A model generated the notes under the pieces. The model was not told where the DNA came from. It was given only the letters and a program-made list of their open reading frames with translations, and did no database searches. Of a stretch of DNA of 64,000 nucleotides, positions 8,290 through 17,361 are shown in pieces. Each line of letters opens with the position of its first letter. The stretch's first letter is position 1. The position numbers and the translations under genes are program-made. The stretch is from Rhodanobacteraceae bacterium (GTDB taxonomy: Bacteria; Pseudomonadota; Gammaproteobacteria; Xanthomonadales; Rhodanobacteraceae), in assembly GCA_016790075.1 (NCBI GenBank), contig JAEUPP010000057.1, forward strand, positions 62,001 through 126,000, written 5' to 3'.

Positions 8290-10332
8290 TCAATCTTCCT
8301 CGGGACGTGGTTTGTACGACTCGACCAGGTTTTTTTGCACCTGCGGTGGAACCGGCTCGTAATGGCTGAACTCGATCGCATAGCGGCCGCGGCCGCCGGT
8401 CATGGACTTGAGCTCGGTCTGGTAGTCGGTGACTTCGGCCAGCGGTACCTGGGCACGGATGATGATTTCGCCCGAGTGTCCGGAGTCGGTGCCGTTGATG
8501 CGTGCGCGTTTGCTGGCGAGTCCGCCTGTTACGTCGCCCATGTGACTGTCGGGTACGAATACTTCGAGGTTGACCACAGGTTCCAGCAGGGTCGGCCTGG
8601 CCTTGGAAATGGCGTCGAGGAAGGCCTTCTTGCCGGCGGCGATAAAGGCGACCTCCTTGGAGTCGACCGGATGGTATTTGCCGTCGTAGACCGTGACCCG
8701 CACATCCTGCATCTGATAACCGGCCACGGCGCCATGATCGAGCACCTGGCGCACGCCTTTTTCCACGGCCGGCAGGAACTGGCCCGGGATGGTGCCACCC
8801 TTGACCGCATCGACGAACTCGAAGCCGGCGCCGCGTTCCAGCGGCTCGATGCGCAGGAACACTTCGCCGAACTGTCCGGCGCCGCCGGTCTGCTTCTTGT
8901 GGCGATGATGGCCTTCGGCGGCTCCGGCCACGGTTTCGCGGTAGGCGATGCGCGGCGGCCGCGATTTCACTTCCACGCCATAACGCTCCTTCATGCGCTC
9001 CAGCATGAGCTTGAGGTGCAGGTCAGAAAGGCCGCGCACCACCATCTCGTTAAGCTCCTTGTTGTGTTCAACCCGAAAGCAGGGGTCTTCCTCACCGAGT
9101 TTGGCCAGTGCAGTCGCGAGTTTCTGTTCCTGGCCCTTGTGCGCCGGTTCAACCGCGAGACCGAACATCGGCACGGGAAAATCCAGCGGCTTGAGGTGGA
9201 TCTGATCTTCGTCGTGCGAGTCGTGCAATACAGCATCAAAGTGGATTTCGTCGATTTTCGCGACGGCGGCGATGTCGCCGGGAATTGCCTGATCGATCTC
9301 GACGTGGTCCTTGCCCTTGAGCTTGAACAGGTGACCGACCTTGAACGGTTTCTTGCCGTCGTCGATAAACAGCTGTGTGTCGCGCTTCACCGTGCCCTGG
9401 TAGACGCGGAAGATACCGAGCTTGCCGACGAAGGGGTCATTGACGATTTTCCAGACATCGGCGATCACATGGGCTGACGGATCGGGCTTTGCTTCGATGG
9501 GCATTGCGTCGGCACCTGTGCCTTTGACGAAGGGCGGCGGATTGCCTTCCTTCGGATTCGGCGCAAGACGCTCTATCAGTTCAAGCAGCTCTTTCACGCC
9601 GGCGCCGGTGCGCGCGGACACGAAGCAGATGGGGACGAGATGGCCTTCGCGCAGACACTGCTCGAAGGCGTCGTGCAATTCTTCCCCGCTAAGGCCTTGC
9701 TCGCCTTCGTCGAGGTAGTGGCCCATCACGGTTTCGTTGATCTCGACTACCTGGTCGATGATGCGCTGGTGTGCGGCGGCGACGCTGTCGAAATCGGCAA
9801 CGCCATCGGGCTTGAAGAAGCAGTCCACCACGGCCTTGCCGCCCTGCGCGGGAAGGTTGATCGGCAGACATTCCGGGCCAAAGGTTTCGCGCAGTTTTTC
9901 CACCATGGCGCGGCAGTTGCCGCCGTCGATCTTGTTGACGACCAGCAAACGGCAGAGATTGCGTTGCTTGGCGTAGTCCATCAGGCGATGGGTCGAGAAC
10001 TCAATGCCGTTGTGGGCATTGACCACGATGGCGCAGGTTTCCACGGCGGCGAGGGCTGACAGGGTGGGGCCGCGGAATTCGGGGTGTCCGGGGGTATCGA
10101 TGAGGTTGATATGGCAGTCGCCACGATCGATGGAGGCTATCGTGTCGGCGATTGAATGCTGCCGTTCTTTCTCCATGGCGTCGAAATCGGACACTGTGGT
10201 CCCGCGCTCGACACTGCCCTGTGTCTGTATCGCGCCACCTGCCTGCAGCAGCGCCTCAAACAGTGTTGTCTTTCCCGCGCTCGCGTGGCCCACGAGCGCG
10301 ATGTTTCGGATGCCATCGGTGGTATAGGACAT
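8290..10332 (-). CDS. EF-G-like translation-factor GTPase (EF-G paralogue)
   Basis: 680 residues. Near the N-terminus it has the P-loop GHASAGKTT, then DTPGHPEF (G3), VVNKIDGGN (G4) and SARTGAG (G5). The C-terminal half carries the domain IV/V elements GGAGQFGEVFLRI and KGGTIPGQFLPAVEKGVRQV, so the full EF-G fold is present. In the G3 region, GHPEFRGPTLSALAAVETCAI replaces the [20 protein letters not shown] of canonical EF-G; this is typical of the divergent EF-G-like group that coexists with fusA. Its exact step is not settled. The ATG at 10332 was chosen because GGGAGGG lies 8 bases upstream and the protein then begins right at the G domain. No ribosomal or tuf genes are near. Confidence 0.88.
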   Translation of the reverse strand: MSYTTDGIRNIALVGHASAGKTTLFEALLQAGGAIQTQGSVERGTTVSDFDAMEKERQHSIADTIASIDRGDCHINLIDTPGHPEFRGPTLSALAAVETCAIVVNAHNGIEFSTHRLMDYAKQRNLCRLLVVNKIDGGNCRAMVEKLRETFGPECLPINLPAQGGKAVVDCFFKPDGVADFDSVAAAHQRIIDQVVEINETVMGHYLDEGEQGLSGEELHDAFEQCLREGHLVPICFVSARTGAGVKELLELIERLAPNPKEGNPPPFVKGTGADAMPIEAKPDPSAHVIADVWKIVNDPFVGKLGIFRVYQGTVKRDTQLFIDDGKKPFKVGHLFKLKGKDHVEIDQAIPGDIAAVAKIDEIHFDAVLHDSHDEDQIHLKPLDFPVPMFGLAVEPAHKGQEQKLATALAKLGEEDPCFRVEHNKELNEMVVRGLSDLHLKLMLERMKERYGVEVKSRPPRIAYRETVAGAAEGHHRHKKQTGGAGQFGEVFLRIEPLERGAGFEFVDAVKGGTIPGQFLPAVEKGVRQVLDHGAVAGYQMQDVRVTVYDGKYHPVDSKEVAFIAAGKKAFLDAISKARPTLLEPVVNLEVFVPDSHMGDVTGGLASKRARINGTDSGHSGEIIIRAQVPLAEVTDYQTELKSMTGGRGRYAIEFSHYEPVPPQVQKNLVESYKPRPEED

Positions 10333-10588
10333 GACGTAACCCTCCCAGCGAAACATGGATGCAGGGCCGTCATGGTCGTCCGCAAGCGCTTGACCCCAGC
10401 GGGTCGACGCGGGGCGGGCGGTCATGGCGGGTACGCCGTCGCGACGGGCGGGGCGCAGGCATAGACTTGCCCCTGTCCTTGCAAGCGTCAAGCTGCGGCG
10501 CAACGTGAGCTGCCAAAGGCCGATCGTGGAGGGCGCTGCGATTTCCGACTCCCGTTAGTCCCAAAGGCTCTTTAGTGATAATTGCGCC

Positions 10589-11326
10589 ATGCACAGCAAT
10601 GACGACGATTCCACCACCCTTGCGATTCATGGCGCGGGAGGTGGTGGTTGGGAATGGGAGATCTGGCGGCGTGTCTGGGCGGCACAGCAGCAGCGTTTTG
10701 TCGCGCCAGATCTCATGCCTGGCGCTGATGGACTGGGCCGGACAGCTATTTCCGACTATCTTGATCAGCTCCGCCACGTGGCTGCGGCGCTGCGGCGCCC
10801 CTGTCTTATCGGTGCGAGCCTGGGGGGATTGCTCGCCCTGTTGCTTGCGCAGGAGCTCGATGCGGCGGCGTTGGTACTCGTCGACCCCGTACCGCCGTCG
10901 GGTATTGCGCCGCGCCCGGTGGCCCGGGCAGCCACGGGCGACATAGTGCCCTGGGGTAGCCAGCGCCGTTTCGACAGCACGCGCCGAGCGCTGCCCGATG
11001 CCGACGCAGCGGCTCAACACCATGCGTTCCGCCGTTGGCGTGATGAATCGGCCGCGGTGTTGCTTGCCGCCCAAGCTGGGGTCGCAGCGCCTTCGCCTCG
11101 CTGCCCGGTGCTGGTGATTGCGGCCACGCGGGACGAGGTGGTGCCGACGGCCACCAGCCTTGCGCTGGCGCAGCAGCTTGGGGCCGAGTTCTGGCGCTGT
11201 GGCTGCAGCCACGTGGGAGCGTTGCTGGGGCGGTCGGCTGCGATGACCGCTAGCCGTGTACACGCCTGGGTACAGTCCGCAACAATCGTTACAGCCAAGT
11301 CACAAGTTCCGCCCGGAACTGAATGA
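10589..11326 (+). CDS. Alpha/beta-hydrolase family protein
   Basis: 245 residues with no signal peptide. It has an oxyanion-type motif near the start (AIHGAGGGGWEWEIW), the nucleophile elbow GASLGGLLA, an acid loop (VIAATRDEVVP) and a C-terminal CSHVGAL that supplies the catalytic His. The complete Ser-Asp-His set suggests an active esterase or lipase-like hydrolase. Substrate is unknown. It is transcribed away from the EF-G-like gene and is probably a single-gene unit. Confidence 0.82.
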   Translation: MHSNDDDSTTLAIHGAGGGGWEWEIWRRVWAAQQQRFVAPDLMPGADGLGRTAISDYLDQLRHVAAALRRPCLIGASLGGLLALLLAQELDAAALVLVDPVPPSGIAPRPVARAATGDIVPWGSQRRFDSTRRALPDADAAAQHHAFRRWRDESAAVLLAAQAGVAAPSPRCPVLVIAATRDEVVPTATSLALAQQLGAEFWRCGCSHVGALLGRSAAMTASRVHAWVQSATIVTAKSQVPPGTE

Positions 11327-11419
11327 ACGCCATGTAACTAATGGAATTAACTGCGAATTCATTCTTGCGGCCCTACTTTGGCGCGGGTCCGGCAATAGCA
11401 GCCCGGAGTAGGAGTTGAC

Positions 11420-11992
11420 ATGAAGAGCGTGGCAATCATCGTGGCTCTGGCAACTGGCGCGGCCCTTTCCGCTCCGGTTCTCGCGTACAGGGACGACTAT
11501 GGCCGCTACGAAGTGCGTTACGACTGGGCAACAGTCATCGATGTAGACCCTATCGTGGAGCGCACGCGTCGGCCGGTCAGCCGGGACGTCTGTTACGAGC
11601 GACCGGTAGACCGTTACGAGCCGGGCTATACCGCGCGCCGCGATCACACGGGCGCGACCGTGCTTGGCGCCGTAATTGGCGGTGCGTTAGGTCATCAGGT
11701 CGGCAAGGGTGATGGCCGCAGGGCGGCAACCATTGCCGGCGCGCTGATTGGCGGCGCAGTCGGCAACAGCAGCTCGCGTCGTCGCGGTGACTACTACGAG
11801 ACCAGCGGTGGTTATGTGCGCGACTACGAGACGCGCTGCCGTGAGGAAACGGCCTGGCGTGGCGATGATGAGGTCGTGGGATACGAGGTGACCTACCGCT
11901 ATCGCGGCGATATCTATCACGCCACGATGGATCATCACCCGGGCAATCGTCTGCGGGTCCGGGTTGACCGCGGTGTTACGCCTGCCGAGTAG
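11420..11992 (+). CDS. Glycine-zipper 2TM-domain envelope protein
   Basis: 190 residues. The signal peptide is MKSVAIIVALATGAALSAPVLA. The mid-protein glycine zipper GAVIGGALGHQVGKGDGRR continues as AATIAGALIGGAVGN, the pattern of the SlyB / Rickettsia 17-kDa-antigen-type family. There is no lipobox Cys, so it is probably periplasmic or outer-membrane associated rather than a lipoprotein. The rest is rich in Arg, Asp and Tyr. AGGAG five bases before the ATG supports the start. It is monocistronic, with its own terminator downstream. Confidence 0.85.
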   Translation: MKSVAIIVALATGAALSAPVLAYRDDYGRYEVRYDWATVIDVDPIVERTRRPVSRDVCYERPVDRYEPGYTARRDHTGATVLGAVIGGALGHQVGKGDGRRAATIAGALIGGAVGNSSSRRRGDYYETSGGYVRDYETRCREETAWRGDDEVVGYEVTYRYRGDIYHATMDHHPGNRLRVRVDRGVTPAE

Positions 11993-12061
11993 GTCGCCAA
12001 GGCAGCGGCTCGCAGTCGTGAGTGCTGGCATGCCGGTGCCGGGACGGAACCGGACGGGAAA

Positions 12062-12091
12062 AACGGGCATCTACGGGTGCCCGTTCTTTTT
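12062..12091 (+). terminator. Rho-independent terminator of the glycine-zipper gene
   Basis: AACGGGCA, an 8-base loop and TGCCCGTT, followed by CTTTTT. The 8-bp stem with T-run is about 70 bases past the stop codon. It is the clearest intrinsic terminator in the window. Confidence 0.85.
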
Positions 12092-12093
12092 GG

Positions 12094-12115
12094 GGTGCGC
12101 CCGGTAGGGCGCACC
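12094..12115. repeat. Second hairpin immediately after the terminator
   Basis: GGTGCGCC, a 6-base loop and GGCGCACC: an 8-bp perfect stem starting 3 bases after the T-run of the preceding terminator. It has no T-tract. It could be a REP-like palindrome or a back-up transcript-end structure. Confidence 0.5.
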
Positions 12116-12315
12116 TGCTCGGAGATGAAAGTCCAGCGGTTACCCAGCGATGAGTGGTCTGGCGGACGGCAGCTTGCAGGCTGCGACATATACGCGCCGC
12201 AAGCGCAGGGTTGCGCATGAATGGCGCTAATACGCCGAGCTGAGCAGCCCGCCACCTAACCGATTTCTAATGGACCTGCTCGCTAAACTGCGCGCCTTGT
12301 CCCGACCCCAAACGC

Positions 12316-13077
12316 ATGAGCACTGAAGCGCAGACTCCCTTGCGGCCCGAGCGACCGCTCACTGTTGGCATTGATCCGGCGCGGATAGCTGCGCGGGTGT
12401 TGCCGATGCGGCGGGCGTTATTGCATGAGTTGCGCTGGCGGCGGCCGGATCTGGACCGGCGCCGCATCGTGATTGCGGTCGCAATCGTATTGCTCGTCCA
12501 TCTGCTGCTGGTGTTGCTGGTGCGCGACGGCATGCGTCTGAAACCACTCGCTGACGATCGCAGCGATGTGTTGCGGGTGACCCTGATTGATGCAGCGCCG
12601 CCCGTGCCGTCCCCACCCGCGCGGGTATACGAATTGCCGACGCTGTCGGTTTCGGCCCCAATTGACGGAGTTGCACACAACTCCCCGGCATCGGCGCGAC
12701 GCCGGCAAAACGTGCCACAGGCCCAGGCGCCGGCGCCTTCCCGTGGCGAGGCCGACGGGGTGGTTTCGACACCTGCCGCTCCCAGCCTCTACAACCCTGA
12801 CGGCAGTCTGCGCGTTACACCGGCCTTGCCGCCGCAAGAAGTCCCCGACCGTCTCACCCGGGACAAACTGGCGGCGAAGGAGCTGTCGCAACGCGGTCAC
12901 AATATCGTGCGCTGCAAGCGCACACGCTTTGCGGACGCGTACACGCCGGACGAGAGTCTAGGCGAGCGTGCTGCCCGCAAGTACGGCGTTTATATAGGAC
13001 TGTACAACCCGGCCGTTGCGCAAAAGGCGGCCGAGCGCGCGGCGGAAGCACGCATCAACTGCGATTGGGAGGGCTGA
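12316..13077 (+). CDS. Hypothetical single-pass, proline-rich membrane protein (TonB-like shape)
   Basis: 253 residues, family not recognised. A basic cytoplasmic N-terminus of about 50 residues ([15 protein letters not shown]) is followed by one transmembrane helix ([19 protein letters not shown]), then a Pro/Ala-rich periplasmic linker and a C-terminal part with two Cys ([14 protein letters not shown]). The [14 protein letters not shown] segment after the helix resembles the start of TonB-family periplasmic linkers, but I see no TonB C-terminal motif. No clear ribosome binding site precedes the ATG. It converges on sdaA. Confidence 0.6.
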   Translation: MSTEAQTPLRPERPLTVGIDPARIAARVLPMRRALLHELRWRRPDLDRRRIVIAVAIVLLVHLLLVLLVRDGMRLKPLADDRSDVLRVTLIDAAPPVPSPPARVYELPTLSVSAPIDGVAHNSPASARRRQNVPQAQAPAPSRGEADGVVSTPAAPSLYNPDGSLRVTPALPPQEVPDRLTRDKLAAKELSQRGHNIVRCKRTRFADAYTPDESLGERAARKYGVYIGLYNPAVAQKAAERAAEARINCDWEG

Positions 13078-13080
13078 GCT

Positions 13081-13130
13081 GTCAACGTGGCGGCGGATCC
13101 GCGCGTCACTCAGCACTCGATCACGTTGAC
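13081..13130. repeat. Inverted repeat between convergent genes
   Basis: GTCAACGTG at 13081-13089 is matched by CACGTTGAC at 13122-13130, and a GCGGATCCGC palindrome lies between them. The right arm lies inside the last codons of sdaA. It could act as a shared 3' structure for the two converging genes, but there is no T-tract. Confidence 0.35.
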
Positions 13131-14492
13131 CGCCAGTCCACCGCGGCTGGTTTCCTTGTACTTGTCCTGCATGTCCTTGCCAGTGTCGCGCATGGTCTTG
13201 ATGACCTTGTCGAGCGAGACGCGGTGCTTGCCGTCACCGCGCAGCGCCATGCGCGAGGCATTGATCGCCTTGACCGCACCCATGGCATTGCGTTCTATGC
13301 AGGGAATCTGCACCAGACCGCCGATCGGGTCGCAGGTCAGGCCGAGGTTGTGTTCCATGCCGATCTCGGCCGCGTTTTCGACCTGATAGATGCTGCCGCC
13401 CAGGGCCGCCGTCAGTCCGCCTGCCGCCATGGAGCAGGCGACGCCGACCTCACCCTGGCAGCCGACCTCGGCGCCTGAGATCGACGCATTTTCCTTGTAC
13501 AGAATGCCGATGGCACCGGCGGTCAGCAGGAAGTCGACGATGCGATCTTCGTTCGTGGCCGGGCAGAAGCGATCATAGTAATGCAGCACCGCCGGAATAA
13601 TGCCGGCGGCGCCGTTGGTCGGTGCGGTGACAACACGTCCGCCAGCAGCGTTTTCCTCATTGACCGCAAGGGCGTAGAGGTTGACCCAGTCGAGAATAGT
13701 CAGCGGATCCTTTAGTGCAGCCTCGGGCCGGGCCAGCAGCTCCGCCTGCATGGTGGGTGCGCGGCGCGATACCTTGAGCCCACCCGGCAGTACGCCGGCT
13801 TCGCGTACGCCGCGCGCGACACAGGCTTGCATCGCTTTCCAGATCGTGAGCAGTCCACTACGCACTTCGCTTTCGCTGCGCCAGGCGGTTTCGTTCGCCA
13901 GCATGACCTCGGCGATGCTCTTGCCCGCTTCGCTGCAACGCTGCAGCAGCTCGTCGCCGCTGTGGAACGGATACGGCAGCGGCGTCATGTCCGGCACGAT
14001 GCGGTCTTCGGCAGCTTCATCGTGGTTGACGACGAAACCGCCGCCGACGGAGTAGTAGTCGCGGGTCGCGAGTACCTCGTCGTTTGCCCCATAAGCCGTG
14101 AAACGCATGCCGTTGGAGTGGTAGGGAAGTTTCTGGCGTTTGTTGAAAATCAGGTCGCGTTTTTCATCGAAGTCGATTTCGTGGCAGCTGTGCAGACGGA
14201 TGCGCTTGCCATTGCGGATGCGGGCGAGCGTGCCTTCGATGATGTCCGGGTCGATGCGGTCGGGCCACTCGCCTTCAAAGCCGCAGAGCACGGCCTTGTC
14301 GGTGCCGTGGCCGCGGCCCGTATGCGCTAGCGAACCGAACAGTTCGCCACGAATGCGCACGACGCGATCAAGCAGGCCGCGCTCCGCTAGCCAGTGGCTT
14401 ACGAACCGTGCCGCGGCGCGCATAGGCCCCACGGTATGCGAGGACGAAGGGCCTATGCCGATCTTGAAGATGTCGAATACGCTGACGGCCAT
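13110..14492 (-). CDS. sdaA: L-serine ammonia-lyase, iron-sulfur dependent, single-chain type
   Basis: 460 residues, the normal length of the fused alpha-beta form. The enzyme converts L-serine to pyruvate and ammonia using a [4Fe-4S] cluster. The N-terminus [20 protein letters not shown] and the later VGPMRAA are family hallmarks. The catalytic domain has [20 protein letters not shown] and the cluster ligands in [14 protein letters not shown]. It starts divergently from the glutaredoxin-like gene. Confidence 0.96.
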   Translation of the reverse strand: MAVSVFDIFKIGIGPSSSHTVGPMRAAARFVSHWLAERGLLDRVVRIRGELFGSLAHTGRGHGTDKAVLCGFEGEWPDRIDPDIIEGTLARIRNGKRIRLHSCHEIDFDEKRDLIFNKRQKLPYHSNGMRFTAYGANDEVLATRDYYSVGGGFVVNHDEAAEDRIVPDMTPLPYPFHSGDELLQRCSEAGKSIAEVMLANETAWRSESEVRSGLLTIWKAMQACVARGVREAGVLPGGLKVSRRAPTMQAELLARPEAALKDPLTILDWVNLYALAVNEENAAGGRVVTAPTNGAAGIIPAVLHYYDRFCPATNEDRIVDFLLTAGAIGILYKENASISGAEVGCQGEVGVACSMAAGGLTAALGGSIYQVENAAEIGMEHNLGLTCDPIGGLVQIPCIERNAMGAVKAINASRMALRGDGKHRVSLDKVIKTMRDTGKDMQDKYKETSRGGLAVNVIEC

Positions 14493-14557
14493 GAAACGGA
14501 TTCCGGCGGGCTGGGTTGTTTATTCTATCTGGCCCCGACTGTTGCGGCCTCATAACC

Positions 14558-14788
14558 ATGCGACTTGTGCTTTTCCAACGCGATGACTGTCATTTGTGCG
14601 ACCTGGCGCTGGCCGAGCTGGCCCAGGCGCGGGTGCCGGAATTCTCCAGTGTGTTCATCGACTTCGACAACGCCCTGGAAGCGCTGTATGGCCAACGCGT
14701 GCCGGTCTTGCGCGACGACGATGGCCGCCGTGAACTCGACTGGCCGTTTGACGCGGCCACGGTCTCGGCGTGGCTGGCACAGGCGTGA
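14558..14788 (+). CDS. Glutaredoxin-like protein (DUF836 type)
   Basis: 76 residues of thioredoxin-fold type: beta strand LVLFQRDDCHLCDLALAEL with a CxxC (CHLC) at the helix start, then the cis-Pro region QRVPVLRDDDG. Length and pattern match the small glutaredoxin-like DUF836 family; the redox partner is unknown. An upstream in-frame ATG exists, but the protein starting at 14558 begins exactly at the first strand. Confidence 0.8.
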   Translation: MRLVLFQRDDCHLCDLALAELAQARVPEFSSVFIDFDNALEALYGQRVPVLRDDDGRRELDWPFDAATVSAWLAQA

Positions 14789-14794
14789 GTTCGT

Positions 14795-15415
14795 TCAGTC
14801 CGCATCCGGTGTGAACGCACGGTCGCGGAACGTGCGCAGGGCGTTGCCGCGGTCGATCGTGCGGTGTGCCCGATGCCGGTCGGCCCGTTGATCCGCCGCT
14901 GCCGCTTCGGCCCGCTCGGCCAGACGTTGTTCGATCAGCGCCAGCGCGAGGCGTTTGTTGGCCTGCTGGCTGCGTTCGGTCTGTGCTTTCACGCTGATGC
15001 CGCTCGCGAGGTGGGTCGCGCGCACCGCACTCGCCGTCTTGTTGACGTGCTGGCCACCCGGACCGGAAGCGCGGATCGCCTCGAAGCGCACCTCGCTGCT
15101 ATCGCAGGCTTGAGGCAGTTCGAACACGCGTCCGCCGAAGAACCAGTTCTTGCGCTTGTGTGCCGGCCGGTAGGGGCTGGCGCAGACCCATAGCAGCGTA
15201 CCGTTCCAGCGCTGGGCGAATGCCGCGGCCTCGGCACCGTCAAGTGTCAGCAGCAGCGAACGCCAGGTGCCGGGTTCGGGGCCTGCTTCGGTATCGATCA
15301 CTTCCACACTGACGTTGCTTGCCAGCGCTTCGCGCTGCAGCTGCACGAGGCACTTGGCCACCGCCAACGCGCATTCGGCGGGCCCCCGTGATGCAGACAA
15401 TTGCAGAAGTACCAT
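14795..15415 (-). CDS. prfH: Peptide chain release factor H (PrfH-type ribosome rescue factor)
   Basis: 206 residues. The start MVLLQLSASRGPAECALAVA is the PrfH signature, and GPGGQHVNKT at residues 118-127 holds the catalytic GGQ of release factors. The stop-codon recognition domain of RF1/RF2 is absent. PrfH is known to act on ribosomes cleaved in the 16S decoding centre and is usually paired with the RNA ligase RtcB; no rtcB is next to it here. It lies 22 bases after a membrane GTPase gene on the same strand, so the two are probably co-transcribed. A longer in-frame start would add unrelated residues. Confidence 0.87.
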   Translation of the reverse strand: MVLLQLSASRGPAECALAVAKCLVQLQREALASNVSVEVIDTEAGPEPGTWRSLLLTLDGAEAAAFAQRWNGTLLWVCASPYRPAHKRKNWFFGGRVFELPQACDSSEVRFEAIRASGPGGQHVNKTASAVRATHLASGISVKAQTERSQQANKRLALALIEQRLAERAEAAAADQRADRHRAHRTIDRGNALRTFRDRAFTPDAD

Positions 15416-15437
15416 TGAGGTTCTTGCCAATTCGGAG

Positions 15438-16787
15438 TCAGCGGGCGGCGCCGCGCAGCCGGGCCAGGATTTCGTCGCGCGCTTCCCGCAGGATGGAGTC
15501 GCGGTCGAGCTGCGCGACGATATCCTGCACGGCGCGCTTGGGACCTGATTCTCCCCAGGACTTGCCGGCAACGAGATAACGTTCTGCGGCGCGACCGACG
15601 ACCTGGGTTGCGTACCAGGCCAGGGCGCCCTGTGCGCCCGCCGTCAGCACGGTTGACACGCCTACGCTGGCGACCTTGAGTGCAGACGCGACCAGATGCA
15701 CGCCCCAGATCGCGCCCATGAGTGCGGCGAGCTGGGCGCAGATCGTCAGGATCAACTGGCTGGCTTCGCGCCGGGTCAGCGGCAGTCCGTATACCTTTCC
15801 CAGATGCATGACGAGTGCGGCGTCAAGCGCAGCGGCGGCGAGCAGGTCGGCGACTGGCACCGGATTCAACGCAACTGCGACACCCTTGGCGAGGCAGTAA
15901 TAGCGGATCACCTTGTCAGCGACGTCGCGACGTACTTCGGCGATACGCTGCGCGACCTGGTCGGACAGTCTTCCCGCGAACAGGCCCGCATTCAGCGCGG
16001 ACAAGGTCTTGCCTTCGCGCGCACAGATGGCGAGCAGGCGTTCACGCAGTTCGGTGACTTCAGGCGGGCGCGCTTCACGCCGCTCGTGCTCCTTGCCCTG
16101 CCGGTCGACCTCGATGATACGCAGCGGCGCCGGGCTTGCCGCACAGGCGAGCAAGTTGCCCGCCTGTACTATGCCGGCGGTGTGCTCGCGCAAGCGTGCG
16201 AGCAGGCGTTCGCGCTCTTCATCGTCGTAGCGATCGGCCTTGTTCAGCACCAGCAGCAGTGGCCTTTCGGTTGTCGCCAGCGTTGCCAGCGCGTCGCGCT
16301 CTATCTGGGTCATGTCACCATCAACGACGAACAGCACGAGATCGCTGATTTCGGCGATCTCGAACGCGAGCCGTTCGCGCGCTTCGCCATCGAGTTCGTT
16401 GATGCCGGGTGTGTCGATCAGGTGCAGGCCCGAGCCGCCGGCCTCGGTCCAGCGCTGCTGCTCGGCGCGTGTCGTCGTGCCGTGGAGTACCCCGGTTTCA
16501 AACGCGGGTGCACCCAGCAGCGCATTGCCCAGCGCGGACTTGCCGACCGAGACACGACCGAATACGGCGACATGAAGCTCGTTGCGGGCGAGCTTGTCGA
16601 GCAGCGATTCGATGCGCGCGAATTCATCATGAAGTTCGCGGCGCACGGATTCCGGCACGCTACTGTCATGCAGCAGCCCGCGCAGCGCATCACTGGCCTG
16701 ATCGGCGGGCGAGCCCGCCGCGGCTGGTTGTGCCTGGCCCTGCCACCAGCGGCTAACGGAATCGAACCAGCCAGCAAGACGTTTCAT
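15438..16787 (-). CDS. DUF697-type membrane GTPase (copy 1)
   Basis: 449 residues. The G domain begins near residue 70: P-loop GRVSVGKSALGNAL, Thr switch HGTTTR, DTPGINEL (G3) and VLNKADRYD (G4). The C-terminal half has hydrophobic helices (VAVALNPVPVADLLAAAALDAALV, which continues MHLGKVYGL; LILTICAQLAALMGAIWGVH), the DUF697 layout seen in YcjF-like proteins. Cargo and process are unknown. It is probably in an operon with prfH. A paralogue with the same architecture lies about 2 kb upstream, beyond the yceI operon. Confidence 0.82.
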   Translation of the reverse strand: MKRLAGWFDSVSRWWQGQAQPAAAGSPADQASDALRGLLHDSSVPESVRRELHDEFARIESLLDKLARNELHVAVFGRVSVGKSALGNALLGAPAFETGVLHGTTTRAEQQRWTEAGGSGLHLIDTPGINELDGEARERLAFEIAEISDLVLFVVDGDMTQIERDALATLATTERPLLLVLNKADRYDDEERERLLARLREHTAGIVQAGNLLACAASPAPLRIIEVDRQGKEHERREARPPEVTELRERLLAICAREGKTLSALNAGLFAGRLSDQVAQRIAEVRRDVADKVIRYYCLAKGVAVALNPVPVADLLAAAALDAALVMHLGKVYGLPLTRREASQLILTICAQLAALMGAIWGVHLVASALKVASVGVSTVLTAGAQGALAWYATQVVGRAAERYLVAGKSWGESGPKRAVQDIVAQLDRDSILREARDEILARLRGAAR

Positions 16788-16824
16788 GCGAGTCAGGTGG
16801 CCCTCCCGTGCAGGCTCGCTGCAG

Positions 16825-17361
16825 TCACTTCAGCACGAGGTGCGAGGACACGGTGACGTCGGCCGCGATCAGGCTGGTATCGGCCCAGTCGCCGGTGCCG
16901 ACGTCGAAGTCAAGGCGCTTGAGCGTGGCTTGCACATCCAGCGAGGCGGTATCGCCGGTCGGCTTGAAGTCGAGCTTGAGCTGGATGGGTTTGGACTTGT
17001 CGCGGATCGTCAGCGTGCCGTCGGCAACGAGCGCAGCGCCGCTTTCCCTGACCGCCGTGCTGACGAAGCGGGCTTTCGGGAACTTCGCGAAATCAAAGAA
17101 TGCACTGCCCTTGAGCTCTGCGTCGTAGTCGGCGTTGCCGGTTGCCGCGCTGGTCACATCGATCTCGACTTCGAGTCTGGCGTCCGCCAGAGCAGCTTTG
17201 TCCAGCGAAATCTCGGCCTTGAAGCGGGCAAACTTGCCGCTGAATTTCTCGCCCTGATAGGTGCCGGAAAACCCCAGGGTGCTGGACGCATCGACGGTCC
17301 ATTGCTTGGCGTGGACGCTGCTGGCTGCGCCCAGCAGGGCAATCATGGCGAAACGCATCAT
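16825..17361 (-). CDS. YceI-family periplasmic protein (copy 1)
   Basis: 178 residues with signal peptide MMRFAMIALLGAASSVHAK. The mature protein has the lipocalin-like YceI pattern: WTVDASSTLGFSGTYQGEKF, then GSAFFDFAKFPKARFVSTAV and GTLTIRDKSKPIQL. YceI proteins bind long polyisoprenoid or quinone-like lipids. Its ATG overlaps the stop of the cytochrome b561 gene (ATGA), so it is the last gene of a yceI-cyb561-yceI operon. The pairing with cytochrome b561 suggests a shared quinone-linked role. Confidence 0.92.
   Translation of the reverse strand: MMRFAMIALLGAASSVHAKQWTVDASSTLGFSGTYQGEKFSGKFARFKAEISLDKAALADARLEVEIDVTSAATGNADYDAELKGSAFFDFAKFPKARFVSTAVRESGAALVADGTLTIRDKSKPIQLKLDFKPTGDTASLDVQATLKRLDFDVGTGDWADTSLIAADVTVSSHLVLK

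Noticed and set aside
10370-11263. 297-codon minus-strand frame opposite the alpha/beta hydrolase
   Set aside because: Its product is Arg/Pro/His-rich with no domain, while the plus strand encodes a protein with an intact catalytic triad.
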